64,000 nt of DNA from Cocos nucifera (taxonomy: Eukaryota; Streptophyta; Magnoliopsida; Arecales; Arecaceae). The notes below the pieces were generated by a model. The model was given only the letters and a program-made list of their open reading frames with translations. It did no database searches and was not told the DNA's origin. The stretch's first letter is position 1. Every line of letters begins with the position of its first letter. The translations under genes and the position numbers were made by a program. Of the stretch, positions 1 to 10,806 are shown one piece after another. The stretch is taken from NCBI GenBank assembly GCA_006176705.1, contig QRFJ01000377.1, forward strand, positions 788,051-852,050, written 5' to 3'.

Positions 1-750
1 GCCTTCAGAAGAACAACCTGTTGTTCTCTCTGAAGAAGAAGTACCCCAGGAATTTTGCTGGTATGCTAGTTTGGGCTGAAGGCTATGCCCGAGCAGAAGA
101 GGCCTTCAAGGCTAAGGATAATGAAACCGTTGAAGAACGGTGAATGGGCCAGCCAAGTAGGCCCGCATCTAAAGAGAAGCCGAATGAGGTTCGACCATGC
201 TTCCAAACTCCCCCTAAGCGCAAGCAAGCCCAAATTCCTCCCCAGGCTCGGAAGCAGGTAAGCCTTGATAGAGGGGTGCGGTGGGCCTCCCCCCTTCAAA
301 GGTTCCATAATTATGCCTTCCTCAATGCTCTAAAAATATAAGTATTGATGGAGATCAAGGAGCAACTGCCTAGACTGGAGAAGATGCACTCTCACCCCGA
401 TAAGCACAATCTCAATAAGTACTGTCTCTATCATCATGACCATGGTCATGACATAGAAGAATGTATCCAGCTCTAAGATGAGATTGAGGAGCTCATCAGG
501 TGAGGAAGGTTCGATCGATTCCTGCAGCATTGGCCTGAAGAAAGAGAGGATCGACCAAGGGCACTGCCGCAACCTGAGCCACTGAGGGAGGAGCGGCAGA
601 TAGATCGGTCACCCCTCGGCATCATCAATAATGTCTCTAGGGAACTCGATGAGGGGAGGCTAGCAGACTAGCAGAGCTCGAGAAGAGATGGAGAATTGAG
701 AAGCCCATCGCTTTCACCCATGATAATGTCCAGGGAGTTCAGTTTCCACA
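1..750 (+). pseudogene. gag: G1 gag C-terminal part (decayed)
   Basis: The first 750 bases translate in shifting frames into the C-terminal half of a Tat-type Gag, the structural protein that forms the cytoplasmic virus-like particle. Visible blocks are the end of the capsid-like domain (about 1-130, with AEGYARAEEAF), a charged linker, and a knuckle-like segment near 410-475 with Cys, His-Asp-His-Gly-His and a final Cys. This is the non-canonical knuckle usual for this group, not CX2CX4HX4C. In-frame stops at about 339, 474 and 501 and frame changes show it is dead. The N-terminus is off the window. It is followed directly by the protease region. Assignment rests on motif resemblance and on its position ahead of protease. 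Confidence 0.7.
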
Positions 751-1494
751 TAACGACGCGATTGTAATTGCTTTAAATATCACAGACTATGATGTACGCC
801 GTATCCTTATTGATAATGAAAGTTTGGTAGATGTCTTATTTTATGATGCTTTCTCCAAAATGTCTATACCTGATGGTCGGTTGGGACCGATAAACTCTCC
901 GTTAGTGGACTTTACCAGTGATGCGGTATCGATTGAGGGCATAATAACTTTGGTTGTGGCTGCAGAACAATATCCAAGGCAGTCCAGGACACAGGTGGAC
1001 TTTCTGATAGTAAAAGCTCCATCGACTTATAACATGATCCTCGATCGATCTAGTCTAAACGCACTTCGAGCAGTAGTGTCAACATATTATTTGAAGGTGA
1101 AGTTCCTAACAAGCCATGGGATCGGAGAGATCAGAGGAGACCAGACCTTGGCGAGGCACTATTACTCCATGGCCCTATAGAAAAACACCCAGTCCGACCT
1201 TTGCCCTATTGATGGACTGAATGTCCGCGACGACCTTATGGAGGAGTGGGGAGAGCCTATGGAAGACGTCATTTTTGTCCCATTAAATGATGGGAATGCG
1301 GAGCACACTATGCAGATTGGCTCCAACTTAGGGGATGAAGTTCGAGAGCAACTCATTACCTTCATTCAGAGAAATGCGGACATCTTTGCCTAGGTTCCAA
1401 CAGATATGCCGAGGTCATGAAATATTGATTGGCTGCTGATCCCAAGTGTCGGTCAGTAAAAGAGATGATGCATAGCCACGCTCCAGAGAGGCGG
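751..1494 (+). pseudogene. pol: G1 protease and pol N-terminal linker (decayed, interrupted by G2)
   Basis: Encodes the retroviral-type aspartic protease that would cut the polyprotein. The active-site segment near 808-830 reads I-D-N-E-S where Tat elements usually have I-D-N-G-S-S, so the glycine of the catalytic triplet is replaced. After it come VDVLFYDAF and the flap/helix region ending NALRAVVSTYYLKVKF (about 1055-1110), typical of Tat proteases. The open stretch 824-1180 ends at a TAG. The same frame continues past the stop through the pol linker (EDVIFVPLNDGNAEHTMQIG, about 1264-1323). Further stops follow at 1391 and 1418. The reading frame is cut at 1494 by the G2 LTR and continues at 12376. 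Confidence 0.75.
1490..1494. repeat. G2 left target-site duplication
   Basis: GGCGG directly precedes the TGATAAG start of the G2 LTR. GGCAG follows the last base of the right LTR at 12376-12380. Four of five bases match, and the mismatch is G to A within a CpG, as expected for a methylated old duplication. Confidence 0.7.
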
Positions 1495-3053
1495 TGATAA
1501 GTACCATAATTTTACCAATAAAAGTATTAATTTATCAATTAATTCATATTAATTATTAAGAATTAATGATCAATTTATATATAATTTTTGAGAATATTAT
1601 ATTTTTATTAATTAAAAAATTAATTAAAAAATAATAAAATTAAAAAATAAAATTTTATAATCAATAGAAAGAGCTTATTTTTTTGATCATAATAAAATAA
1701 GTTTTGCATAAAATAGAGCTAAAACAAAGAAGATATGAATTTTTAAAGAAATAAAATAAATAAAAAATAACATACGGCTCAGTCGGCTCAAGCCACCGTG
1801 CCATATCAGCCGGCACGTCCAAACGCACCGAGCCAAGCCGACTTAATCATAGAAGTCATCAGCTAGTTCATGATCCAGACGTAGACCACCAGTTCAGCAG
1901 AAATCGATGAATCACGGAGCGACACATGGTGGACCTAAACCCTTAAAGGGTTCACAGAAAATCATCGCAGCTCACAGGGCATTTTGGACTTTTCACTAGG
2001 TGATAGGAGGCACTGATTCACTATGGTGTATGGTGCAGTCGGTCCACACGGTCCATGGGAACAGTAATTGTGCGATCGGATGGCTGCATTTGCCTGCGGT
2101 CAAGATCGGACGGTGGAGGTTTAAAATCGAATTTGATTCGAACTCAGCTTCATGCGGATCGCCATCCAATGACAATGCTCGATCCAGGGGATAATCCGAT
2201 GGTCTAGAATGCTTTCGATGGTGATCAGAACCCCCAACACTCGATCAACGGTCAGAATTTAATCCGACTTAATCTGGGTGGATACACATCCAATTTTGAT
2301 GATTTTTGGTCTGTTGGATTCCTATTGAATGGCTAGATTTCATCAGAGCAACAGAATTCATCCAAGACTCCTTTTAATCTGATTTTCACTCAGATTTCTC
2401 CATATTTTGATGATCAAAGATCTTTTTAGTCCCACATTGTCTACCAAAAAAACTCTCCATCCTTCCAACACCTATAAATAAGATCCAGGGCCTCCAAAAT
2501 TCATAATCTTCGATCAAGATGAAGCTTTGGTATAGGGTAAAGCTAGGCTTTGGATTAATGGCTGCTTCAAGGCAACTGATGCCGAGGAAAAAGCTAGGCT
2601 TTTGCACCATCTTTCTGCCAATATCAATCCGAGATCAGAGATCAGGCTATTTTATTTTATTTTCTTTTTTTTTTAAATTTTATGTATTTAAATTTTAAAA
2701 TTTTAATTAATAAAAATTTTATTTTTTACACTTTAATTTTAGCTCTTTATTTTTGTTGCAATTTAATTTCTATATTTTAATTATTATTTTTTATTTTATT
2801 GCAAATAGATGCTAGGATCTAACTAGTAGATCTCAATACCAAGTTTAAATTCCTGCACCTTTTAATTTTTGCTTTTTATTTTTTGACTTCACTTTTGATT
2901 TCAAAACTCTTTTTTTTTTCAAAAATAAAAGATTTCAAATCTAAAAATATTACCTTGTGGATTCGACCCGACTCACTACTATCTATGTATTTTTAGGAAA
3001 TCGGATTAAACTAATAAACACGGTATCTTAACGACAACATCGCGCTCTTATCA
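1495..3053 (+). repeat. G2 5' LTR
   Basis: Begins TGATAAGTACCATA and ends CTCTTATCA. The termini form a 7-bp inverted repeat, TGATAAG/CTTATCA. It is homologous along its length to 10807-12375. A GC-rich patch near 1770-1950 and an AT-rich 3' third (2640-3000) are shared by both copies. A TATA-like CCTATAAATAAG is at about 2470-2481. Confidence 0.9.
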
Positions 3054-3059
3054 AGTTTT

Positions 3060-3074
3060 TGGCACCATTGCGGA
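3060..3074 (+). promoter_or_regulatory. G2 primer-binding site, tRNA-Asp-like (degenerate)
   Basis: Six bases after the LTR end comes TGGCACCATTGCGG, which resembles the tRNA-Asp-complementary site of Athila elements (TGGCGCCGTTGCC). The two internal differences are both CG to CA. This is the priming site for minus-strand DNA synthesis. Confidence 0.6.
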
Positions 3075-3288
3075 TTAGATGCTATTTTTTATTAATTTCT
3101 TTAATTTTTTTATAAATTAATTATTAATAAAATTTTAATTTTTTTTTTATTTTCTATAAATATTGCTTACTAACTTTTTTTCTATATTTTGCAGCAAAAA
3201 AAAAAGTAAAGAAAACAAAAATATTAGGACAAGAAGGAAGCTTCTAATCCCGCTTGGTGAGATCAATCCTAACCCTAGTCCTCTTTCC

Positions 3289-3320
<32 letters not shown>

Positions 3321-4242
3321 AAATTAATTTAAAAAATATTTATTTAAATTTAATTAAAAATTTTATGATAAGATTAGAAATCCAAACTGTTTAGAGCATG
3401 CATCATATCAATTTTATGTTTATTTTTTGGTGATTGCTGGAGGCAAGGTAAGCCTTTCTGAATTTAATTAGTTGCATGCATCTAGTTTAAATTGCATAGA
3501 ATCCTTTGATTAAAAATTTTTTGTGCATATTCATATTAAACTAAATTAAGGGCACAACCTAATTAAATAAGATAAGGTGAGGATTTGATCACCCTTCCTT
3601 GGCCCACAAACAATCAACCAGCATCCTGCATTGACCTAAGCCTTTAATTTTAAAATTAATTAGATATCAGTCCTAGGAGCTCGAGCTCAATAGGACAAAA
3701 AATCCTAAGAGTTAAACTAGGTTAGGGTTAGTCAATTTGACTGGTGTCTAAAAAAGTGGTTCAGGGATGACTGGGCCTGAAGAAAGATGGTTTCTAATTG
3801 ATTCCGTGAGCTTACCTCGCCAAGCACAATTGGTGTCTAAGGCAAGCAATGGAAGAACTCCCATTGACCTTACACTTACCTGGCCAGTTGATTGGCTGAT
3901 CCTATACTTGGAGTGCTCGAAGGCTGACTTGGAATAGTTAGGAGTTGTCTAGGTCTAGGCTGATCTTAGGTTAGGATTAATTTGTTTAAAACTTTTTTGA
4001 AAATAAAAATTTTTACTTTAGATATTTTCAATCTCTATTGCTCTGATATAAGGTTGCTCTGGCATAACGAAAAGTTATATTGCATGGTTGTCCTAGGGTA
4101 TGAAAAGGTTGAATTAACTTAGAACTTAAAAAAGAGAGTTTAAAAAAAATAAAAAAATAAAAAAAAAAGGATTGAGGATATTTAGAATATAGTGAATTCT
4201 CTAACACCCATGTGGAGAAGGATTTCAGATTGACTAGTCAAA
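3075..4242 (+). other. G2 untranslated leader
   Basis: 1.2 kb between primer site and gag with no convincing ORF. AT-rich runs (3110-3360, 3990-4170) alternate with mixed sequence. Leaders of Athila elements are typically long and non-coding. A packaging signal is expected here but I cannot point to one. Confidence 0.55.
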
Positions 4243-5655
4243 ATGGATTTAGTTCCTGTTTTAGATCCCACAACCTCAACATCCATAATGGATTTAGCAA
4301 ATCAGCCTTAGCCTCAAACGCTTAAGAATTTATATTATCTAGTTGGTTTCGTCCAACCCTCTTGCATCAGGTTGCCCCAACCCACAGCAAACAACTTTGA
4401 AATTAAACTTCAAATCATTAACATGCTTCCAAAATTCATGAAAATAGAGGATGCATATATATTTATTAGAAAATTTGAAGAGGTTTGTGCAACCATGAAA
4501 CTATAACAACTGTTAGAGGACAAAATCAAACTAAAATTAATCAATTTTGTCCTTACGGATAATGCCAAAAAATGGCTTTATAGTCTTCCAAATCAATCTA
4601 TCATGACCTAGAAGGGTTTTGTGAGAATATTCTTAAAAAAATATTTTTCTCATCATAAAATAGCTAGAATTAGAAATGAAATAAACCAATTCTATCAACT
4701 AGCTAGTGAATCATTTTAGAAATACTTCGATCGATTCAAGAACCTCTTGACCCAATGCCCACACCATGGAATAGAAACTTGGAGGCTATGTCAAATAATT
4801 TATGAAGGGTTAGATTCAAATTCTTGAACAATGCTAGAGTCCATGTGCCATGGACAATTTATGTACAAAGAACCACATGAAGTCTGGCAATTTCTAGAAG
4901 ACCTAGCCGAGAAAAGTTTGTAATGGGAAACAACTAGGAAACCAAAAAAATCCACACCTTCAAGAGGTGGAATTTATCAAATTCAAACCTTCCTAGCTAC
5001 AGAAGCCAAAATTGTAACTTTGACACGTAGGTTAGAGGCCTTAGAACTTTAAAGACCAGCCAGTGAGAACCAAGTGTCTGCACCTATGTGCAATGGGTGC
5101 AATGCACCAGACCATGTCCTTAAGGAATGTCTCCTCCTAATGAACTAATTAGATAATAGATGTGCACAAATGAATGCCACATATCAGAGATCGTTGAACA
5201 ATCCCTATGCACCCACTTATAACATAGGTTGGAGGAATCATCCAAATTTTTCATGGTCACAAAATCCAAATGTAGGCGGTCCAAGTTTCAATCAGTAGAA
5301 CCTAAGGCCTAATCCCATGATAAAAACCCTACCACCATCAGGCTTTAATATTAATGAAAAGAAACTTAGCTCTTTAGAGAAAAACTAGAAAGCCCTAGCC
5401 AAATCCAATGCTGACACTAATGCCACCTTAAATAATTTCATGCAAACCACGGGCCAAATTCTGAATTTAAATTCTCAGGCCATAGCCTGCTTGGAAATGC
5501 AAGTAAGTGAGCTAGCATCTACCATAAGTGAACGTGAACGAGATAGGCTACCTAGCCAACCTGAGCCCAACTCAAGAAATCAAAATGGTAGACCATCCCA
5601 AGGAAACCAGGTTAATCAAGTTAATGCTATTCATTCCTTGAGATCAGAAAAATAA
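4243..5655 (+). pseudogene. gag: G2 gag (stops, one frame)
   Basis: Frame-1 Gag of Athila type, the capsid/nucleocapsid protein. I take the ATG at 4243 (MDLVPVLDP) because it is in the same frame as all later Gag blocks. The capsid-like retrotrans_gag region runs about 4380-4930 (IKLKLINFVLTDNAKKWLYS, FVRIFLKKYF, and FDRFKNLLTQCPHHGIETWR). A perfect CX2CX4HX4C zinc knuckle (CNGCNAPDHVLKEC) is at 5089-5130. It is followed by WRNHPNFSWSQNPN, characteristic of Athila Gags, and a final coiled stretch (5440-5655). The frame is interrupted by stops at 4306, 4609 and 4717 and several more, but I see no frameshift. It reads on into protease in the same frame after a stop at 5653. Confidence 0.8.
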
Positions 5656-6370
5656 GTAGATAATAAGGTAAATACACCTAACACTAGAGAAGACTTGAGT
5701 ACTGAGTCTGTTGAGCCACCTAATGAATAATCTACCTTACAAACTCAAGCTCCTGAAACTGATAGTGCACCAAACCAGATGCCCACAATCTCTAGAGCTC
5801 CTTTTCCAAATCGATTAAGATCTAATAAACAATCAAAATATTTAGACAAAATGTTAGAGGTATTTAAGCAAGTTCAAATAAATATTCCTCTACTAGACAT
5901 GATCCAACAAGTTTTGACTTATGTCAAATTCTTAAAAGACCTTTGCACCAAGAAAAAGATGACTAATGTACCAAAGAAAGCTTTCTTAGTAGCAAGTGTG
6001 AGTTCATATTTGTTAAGTCATATGCCTATAAAGTACAAGGACCCAGGGTCTCCAATAATTTCATGTGTCGTAGGAGAAATCCACATTGAGAAGGTGTTAC
6101 TTGATTTAGGAGCTAGTGTAAATATTTTGCTCTATTCAGTTTATGAGCAATTAGGATTGGAAAAGCTTCAGCCAACAGAGATCACATTACAATTAGCAAA
6201 CTGATCTTTTAGGATCCTTAAGGGAATGGTAGAAGATGTTTTGATTAAGGTTGAAAATTTTATCTTTTCAGTTGATTTTGTCATTTTAGAGACTGAGCCA
6301 ATATCAAATCCTAAGGGTCAAATCCCAGTGATTTTAGGAAGACCATTCCTAGCTACTACTAATGCTGAAT
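5656..6370 (+). pseudogene. pol: G2 protease region (decayed)
   Basis: Frame-1 continuation of Gag. Aspartic protease with the catalytic motif L-D-L-G-A-S-V-N at about 6100-6123 and the C-terminal I-L-G-R-P-F-L-A near 6336-6359, both as in Athila proteases. The open stretch 5779-6204 ends at a TGA but homology continues past it. Around 6362-6375 the frame shifts (to frame 2) just before RT. The catalytic residues themselves are intact, so loss of function comes from the stop and frameshift. Confidence 0.75.
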
Positions 6371-8250
6371 CAATTATCAGAATGGACTTATGAAACTATC
6401 TTTTGGAAACATGACTATCGAGCTGAATATTTCAATTTGGAACAGGAATCTACCAAGCATGCTAATGTAAGTATAGCTCAAGATGAAATTTATGAACCCA
6501 TAGACATTAGCGATGAGGAAGTCGATCTTGAATCTAGTATCTAGCCAACCCATGAATATGAGAACCTAGATAAAATACTTGGAGATAATAAAAATGGTCA
6601 GAGATGGGAGCCTCCCACTGAACCATTCATAAAAATGACTAAACTATCACCTGAGTCATCAAAAGAAGAGGCACCCAAAGTAGAGTTAAAACCCCTCCCT
6701 AAGCACCTCAAGTATGTATATTTAGGTCCAGAAAAAATCTTGCCTATAATTATTGCATTAGACCTGAATCCTAACCAAGAGGAGGAATTATTAGCGGTTT
6801 TAAGAAAAAATCGAGAAGCAATAGGCTGGACTATGGCAGACATTAAAGGAATAAGTCTTTCCATAGTTCAACATAGGATACACCTAGAGGAAGAGGCTAA
6901 ACCAACTCGAGATACCCAAAAAAGATTGAACCCAATCATGAAGGATGAAGTCAAAAAGGAAATTCTGAAGTTGTTGGATAATGGAATTATTTACCCCATT
7001 TCTGATAGTTCGTGGGTAAGCCCTGTACAAGTGGTACCAAAGAAATTTGGGGTAACAGTAGTCCAGAATGAAGCTAATGAACTTATCCCAACTAGAACCT
7101 AAATGGGGTGGAGGGTTTATATAGATTATAGGAAATTGAATGCAGCTACAAGAAAAGATCACTTTCCTTTGCCATTTATTGATCAAATGTTGAAAAAGTT
7201 AGTCGGACAAGAATTTTACTATTTTCTAGATGGATACTCTGGTTATAATCAAATCCCCATAGTCCTTGAAGATCAAGAAAAGTCCACATTCATCTGCCCA
7301 TTTGGAACCTTTGCTTATAGGCGTATGCCCTTTGGACTATGTAATGCTCCAGCAACCTTTCAGAGATGTAAGATCAGCATGTTTTTCGATATGATTGAAT
7401 GATTTCTAGAAATTTTTATGGATGACTTTTCTGTCTTTGGACCTAGCTTCTATGAATGCTTAAACCATCTAAGACTTGTTCTAGGAAGATGTAAGAAGAA
7501 GCATTTAATTCTTAATTGAAAAAAATGTCCATTCATGGTCAGAGAAGATATAGTTCTAGGCCATGTAATTTCAAAGAAAGGAATAGAAGTTGACAAGACC
7601 AAAGTGGATCTGATTGCAAGTCTTCCACCATCCAAGATTGTTAAAGAAATTTGTTCATTTTTAGAACATGCTGAATTTTATAGAAGGTTCATACCCGATT
7701 TTAGCAAAGTGGCTCGTCGTTTGACGAACTTCATAGCAAAAGAAGCAAAATTTGAGTTTACTTCTAAGTGCCTTGAGTCTTTTGAATTCCTAAAAAAGGC
7801 ACTCATTTCAGCCCCCATCATTCATCCACCTATCTGGACCGAACCTTTTGAGCTCATGTACGATGCATCTGATCATGCTGTAGGTACAATTTTAGGTCAA
7901 AAAGTCAACAAGTTGCTGAGAGTTATTTATTATGTAAGCAAAATATTAAATGATGGCAGCTTAATTACACCACCATGGAGAAGGAATTCTTAGCTGTTGT
8001 CTTTGCCCTAGAAAAATTTAGGTTCTATTTGGTTGGATCTTATGTTATTATCTATACTGATCACTCGACCATTAGACATCTCCTAGCAAAGAAAGATGCT
8101 AAGGCACATTTAATTCGATGGATCTTGCTCCTTCAAAAATTTGATCTAAAAATTAAGGACAAGAAAAGGATAGAGAATGCAGTTACTGATCACTTGTCTC
8201 GAATCATAGTTGCGCCATCTAACGAACCACCTGTCAATGGGTATTTTTCA
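6371..8250 (+). pseudogene. pol: G2 reverse transcriptase and RNase H (stops and a frameshift)
   Basis: Would copy element RNA into DNA in the cytoplasmic particle. RT blocks are ILKLLDNGIIYPISDSSWVS (6964-7023), VYIDYRKLNAATRKDHFPLP (7112-7171), FLDGYSGYNQIP (about 7222-7257), YRRMPFGLCNAPATFQR (7317-7367) and FMDDFSVFG (7418-7444), which keeps the catalytic DD. In-frame stops at 7100, 7400 and 7517 break frame 2. A shift near 7955 moves it to frame 1. RNase H shows YDASD (7859), EKEFLA (7978), YTDHS (8053) and TDHLSR (8185), so all four acidic positions are present. Athila assignment is by overall resemblance of these blocks. Confidence 0.85.
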
Positions 8251-9577
8251 GATGAACAACTCATGTCGGTGTCCACTGAACCTTGGTATGCAGATATTGT
8301 GAATTATTTAGCCATTGGTAAAGTGCCTTCTCATTGGACTAGTCAGGATAAACACAAATTCTTTTATCAAGTAAAGTATTTCATATGGGATGATCCATAT
8401 CTGTTTAAATAGTATCCTGATCAGATCATTAGGAGGTGTGTCCCTGATAATGAGCTTAAAAGTATTCTATCATTTTGTCAGACTAAGCATGTGGTGGTCA
8501 TTTCGCATCTAAGAAGACTGTTGCCAAGTACTTCAATGTGGATTTTATTGGCCTAATTTATTTAAGGATGCACATGTGTGCTATAAAAGTTATGATCAAT
8601 GCCAATAAATGGGTCGGATTACAAAGAGAGATATGATGCCACTCAATCCAATCTTGGTAGTTAAAATTTTTGATGTCTGGGGAGTTGATTTTATGGGACC
8701 ATTTTCGAATTCCTTCGAAAATAAGTATATCTTAGTGGCTGTTGATTATGTTTCTAAGTGGGTAGAAGCTATTCCATATAAGTCCAATGATAACAAAGTG
8801 GTCATTAAATTTCTTAAGGAAAATATTCTCTCTCGCTTTGGTACTCCTAGAGCAATGATTAGTGATCTAGGAACACATTTTTGCAATCGACCCTTTACCA
8901 CATTAATGAAGAAATATAATGTTACCCATAAGTTATCCACACCATATCATCCTCAAACTAGTGGGCAAGTTGAAGTGTCTAATAGACAAATCAAATAAAT
9001 CTTGGAGAAATATGTTAATGCCAATAGGAAGGATTGGTCTGTGAAATTAGTTGATGCACTTTGGGCTTACCGCATTGTCTATAAGACGAACCTAGGAATG
9101 TCTCCTTATAGGATTGTGTTTGGAAAACCATGTCACTTGCCTATTGAGTTAGAACATAAAGCCATGTGGGCAATAAAGAAATTAAAGATGGACCTAGATG
9201 TAGCCAGAAACTATAGGAAGCTTCAGATCAATGAATTAGGAGAACTGAGAAATGAAGCTTATGAGAATGCCAAGGTATACAAGGAACGGATGAAAGTATT
9301 TCATGATCAAGCAATTCATAGAAAATCTTTTACTCCTGGATAAAAAGTTTTTTTGTATAATTCAAGGTTACATCTTTTTCCTGAAAAGCTTAGGTCTAGA
9401 TGGACAGGACCTTTCTTTGTTAAAGAAGTTTTTCCATATGGGGCTATAGAGATTGAAAACCCAAGTAATGGTGTTGTTTTTAAAGTTAATGGTCAACGAT
9501 TGAAACCATTCTTTGAATTACCCATAGAATCTATGGAGGAAGCCATGGTTCTTTATGAACCAACATATCTCGGTTAG
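8251..9577 (+). pseudogene. pol: G2 integrase (stops)
   Basis: Would insert the DNA copy into a chromosome. The zinc-binding N-terminal part (8400-8600) is shifted and broken. The core in frame 2 starts about 8609: first Asp in WGVDFMGPF (8681), second Asp in MISDLGTHF (8857-8883), Glu in TSGQVEVSNR, spaced D-35-E. The C-terminal part follows (SRWTGPFFVKEVFPYGAIEI, then FKVNGQRLKPF). Stops at 8996 (TAA) and 9341 (TAA) interrupt an otherwise continuous frame to the TAG at 9575. The catalytic triad is intact. Confidence 0.85.
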
Positions 9578-10792
9578 TCTGTTATCACTGTTTAGTCTAG
9601 CTGAAGACTTTAAACTTAGCGCTCCTGAGAGGCAACCCAACTTCTTTCTTTCTAATTAGTTTTTTTTTTTTTTAGCATTATCAGATCAAATAAGCTCCAT
9701 TGAATAAGTTGGAAGAAGAGTTTAAATTTTCAAAGGCATGTGCTAGACCAAAAATATACTAAGTCAGGTGTGTTCTTTCATGTTCTTTATTACATCCTTT
9801 ATTTTTTCTTCTCCATTAAGGATAATGTCGATTAAGTTGGGGGGAGAAAAATAAAAATTTTAAAATTTTAAGTCTTCAAAAAAATTAGTATTTAGTATTT
9901 AGACACCTGATTATTTTTAAGAATCAAATTAAACTAAGCATTTTTTTTAAAAAAATTGATGCATAGATCAGAGAATCTATGAGATATTGATGAATCAAGT
10001 ATTAAAAAAATTCAATAAAGAGTTAAGTCTAGAATATAAAAAGTTTTTTCTTTGAGCATTTCTAATTTTTTCTATTAGCATAAAAAAATTTTACTTTTTA
10101 TGAGCTTGTGTAGGGTAACTATATATTTTTTTATATAAAAAATTTATTTTAATAAAATAGTTTTCGAGTACTTCTCACTGAGTAATTGGACCTTTTTGCC
10201 TAAGCATGCATTAAGTTTCGCATCAAAAGGTGGGAAGGGAAAAGAAGCTCATTGTAAAGCTAGTTTTAACTCATAGCTTGTTTGATTCGAGCTAGTAAGT
10301 CCGAGGGGTATTCTTACCTAATGCCCTAAAGTCAACTGGTTTGGGAGTCATTGGCCCAAGACTCACTACATGGATCAAATAGAAAGCTTAAGGAGTTAAG
10401 ACAGTCAATAGTGGTACAACGTTAAAAAAAAAAAAAAATATTGATTTCCCACTGAGTAATCGGATCCCGTTGCGTAAGTAAGCAATGATATTCACATCAA
10501 AAAGTGGGCAATGTGAAAATAAAAATCAATAAATGAAGGGTGGAAGTAGTAATACACTTGCCTATATAAAAGTTTAGATAAATCAGAGATAAAGATGAAA
10601 TAATTTAGAAAAATTTAATATTCTTTACTTAATTTTTCTATTGATAAGTATTAATACCCCAATGATATATCTCACTTAAGCTCTATTGAATATCAATGGC
10701 CATTTTGAAAACTACTTAGGTAAAATTCAAAACTCTAAAGTTAAAAGATATTTAAAACTAAATTCTTTCTTTACTCGAGGATGAGCAAAGCT
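9578..10792 (+). other. G2 post-integrase region, no env ORF
   Basis: 1.2 kb of AT-rich sequence with no ORF of significance on either strand. It contains a purine tract at 9831-9850 that nearly copies the terminal polypurine tract, and two copies of a roughly 73-bp sequence (10172-10243 and 10446-10518). Some Athila elements carry an env-like gene here. I find no trace of it. Confidence 0.6.
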
Positions 10793-10806
10793 TAAGTTGG
10801 GGGATG
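10793..10806 (+). promoter_or_regulatory. G2 polypurine tract
   Basis: TAAGTTGGGGGATG immediately precedes the 3' LTR start TGATAAG at 10807. This purine-rich RNA segment resists RNase H and primes plus-strand synthesis. Confidence 0.75.

Noticed and set aside
9578..10792. Possible env-like gene in the Athila element
   Set aside because: No frame of useful length and no hydrophobic or signal segment on the + strand after integrase.
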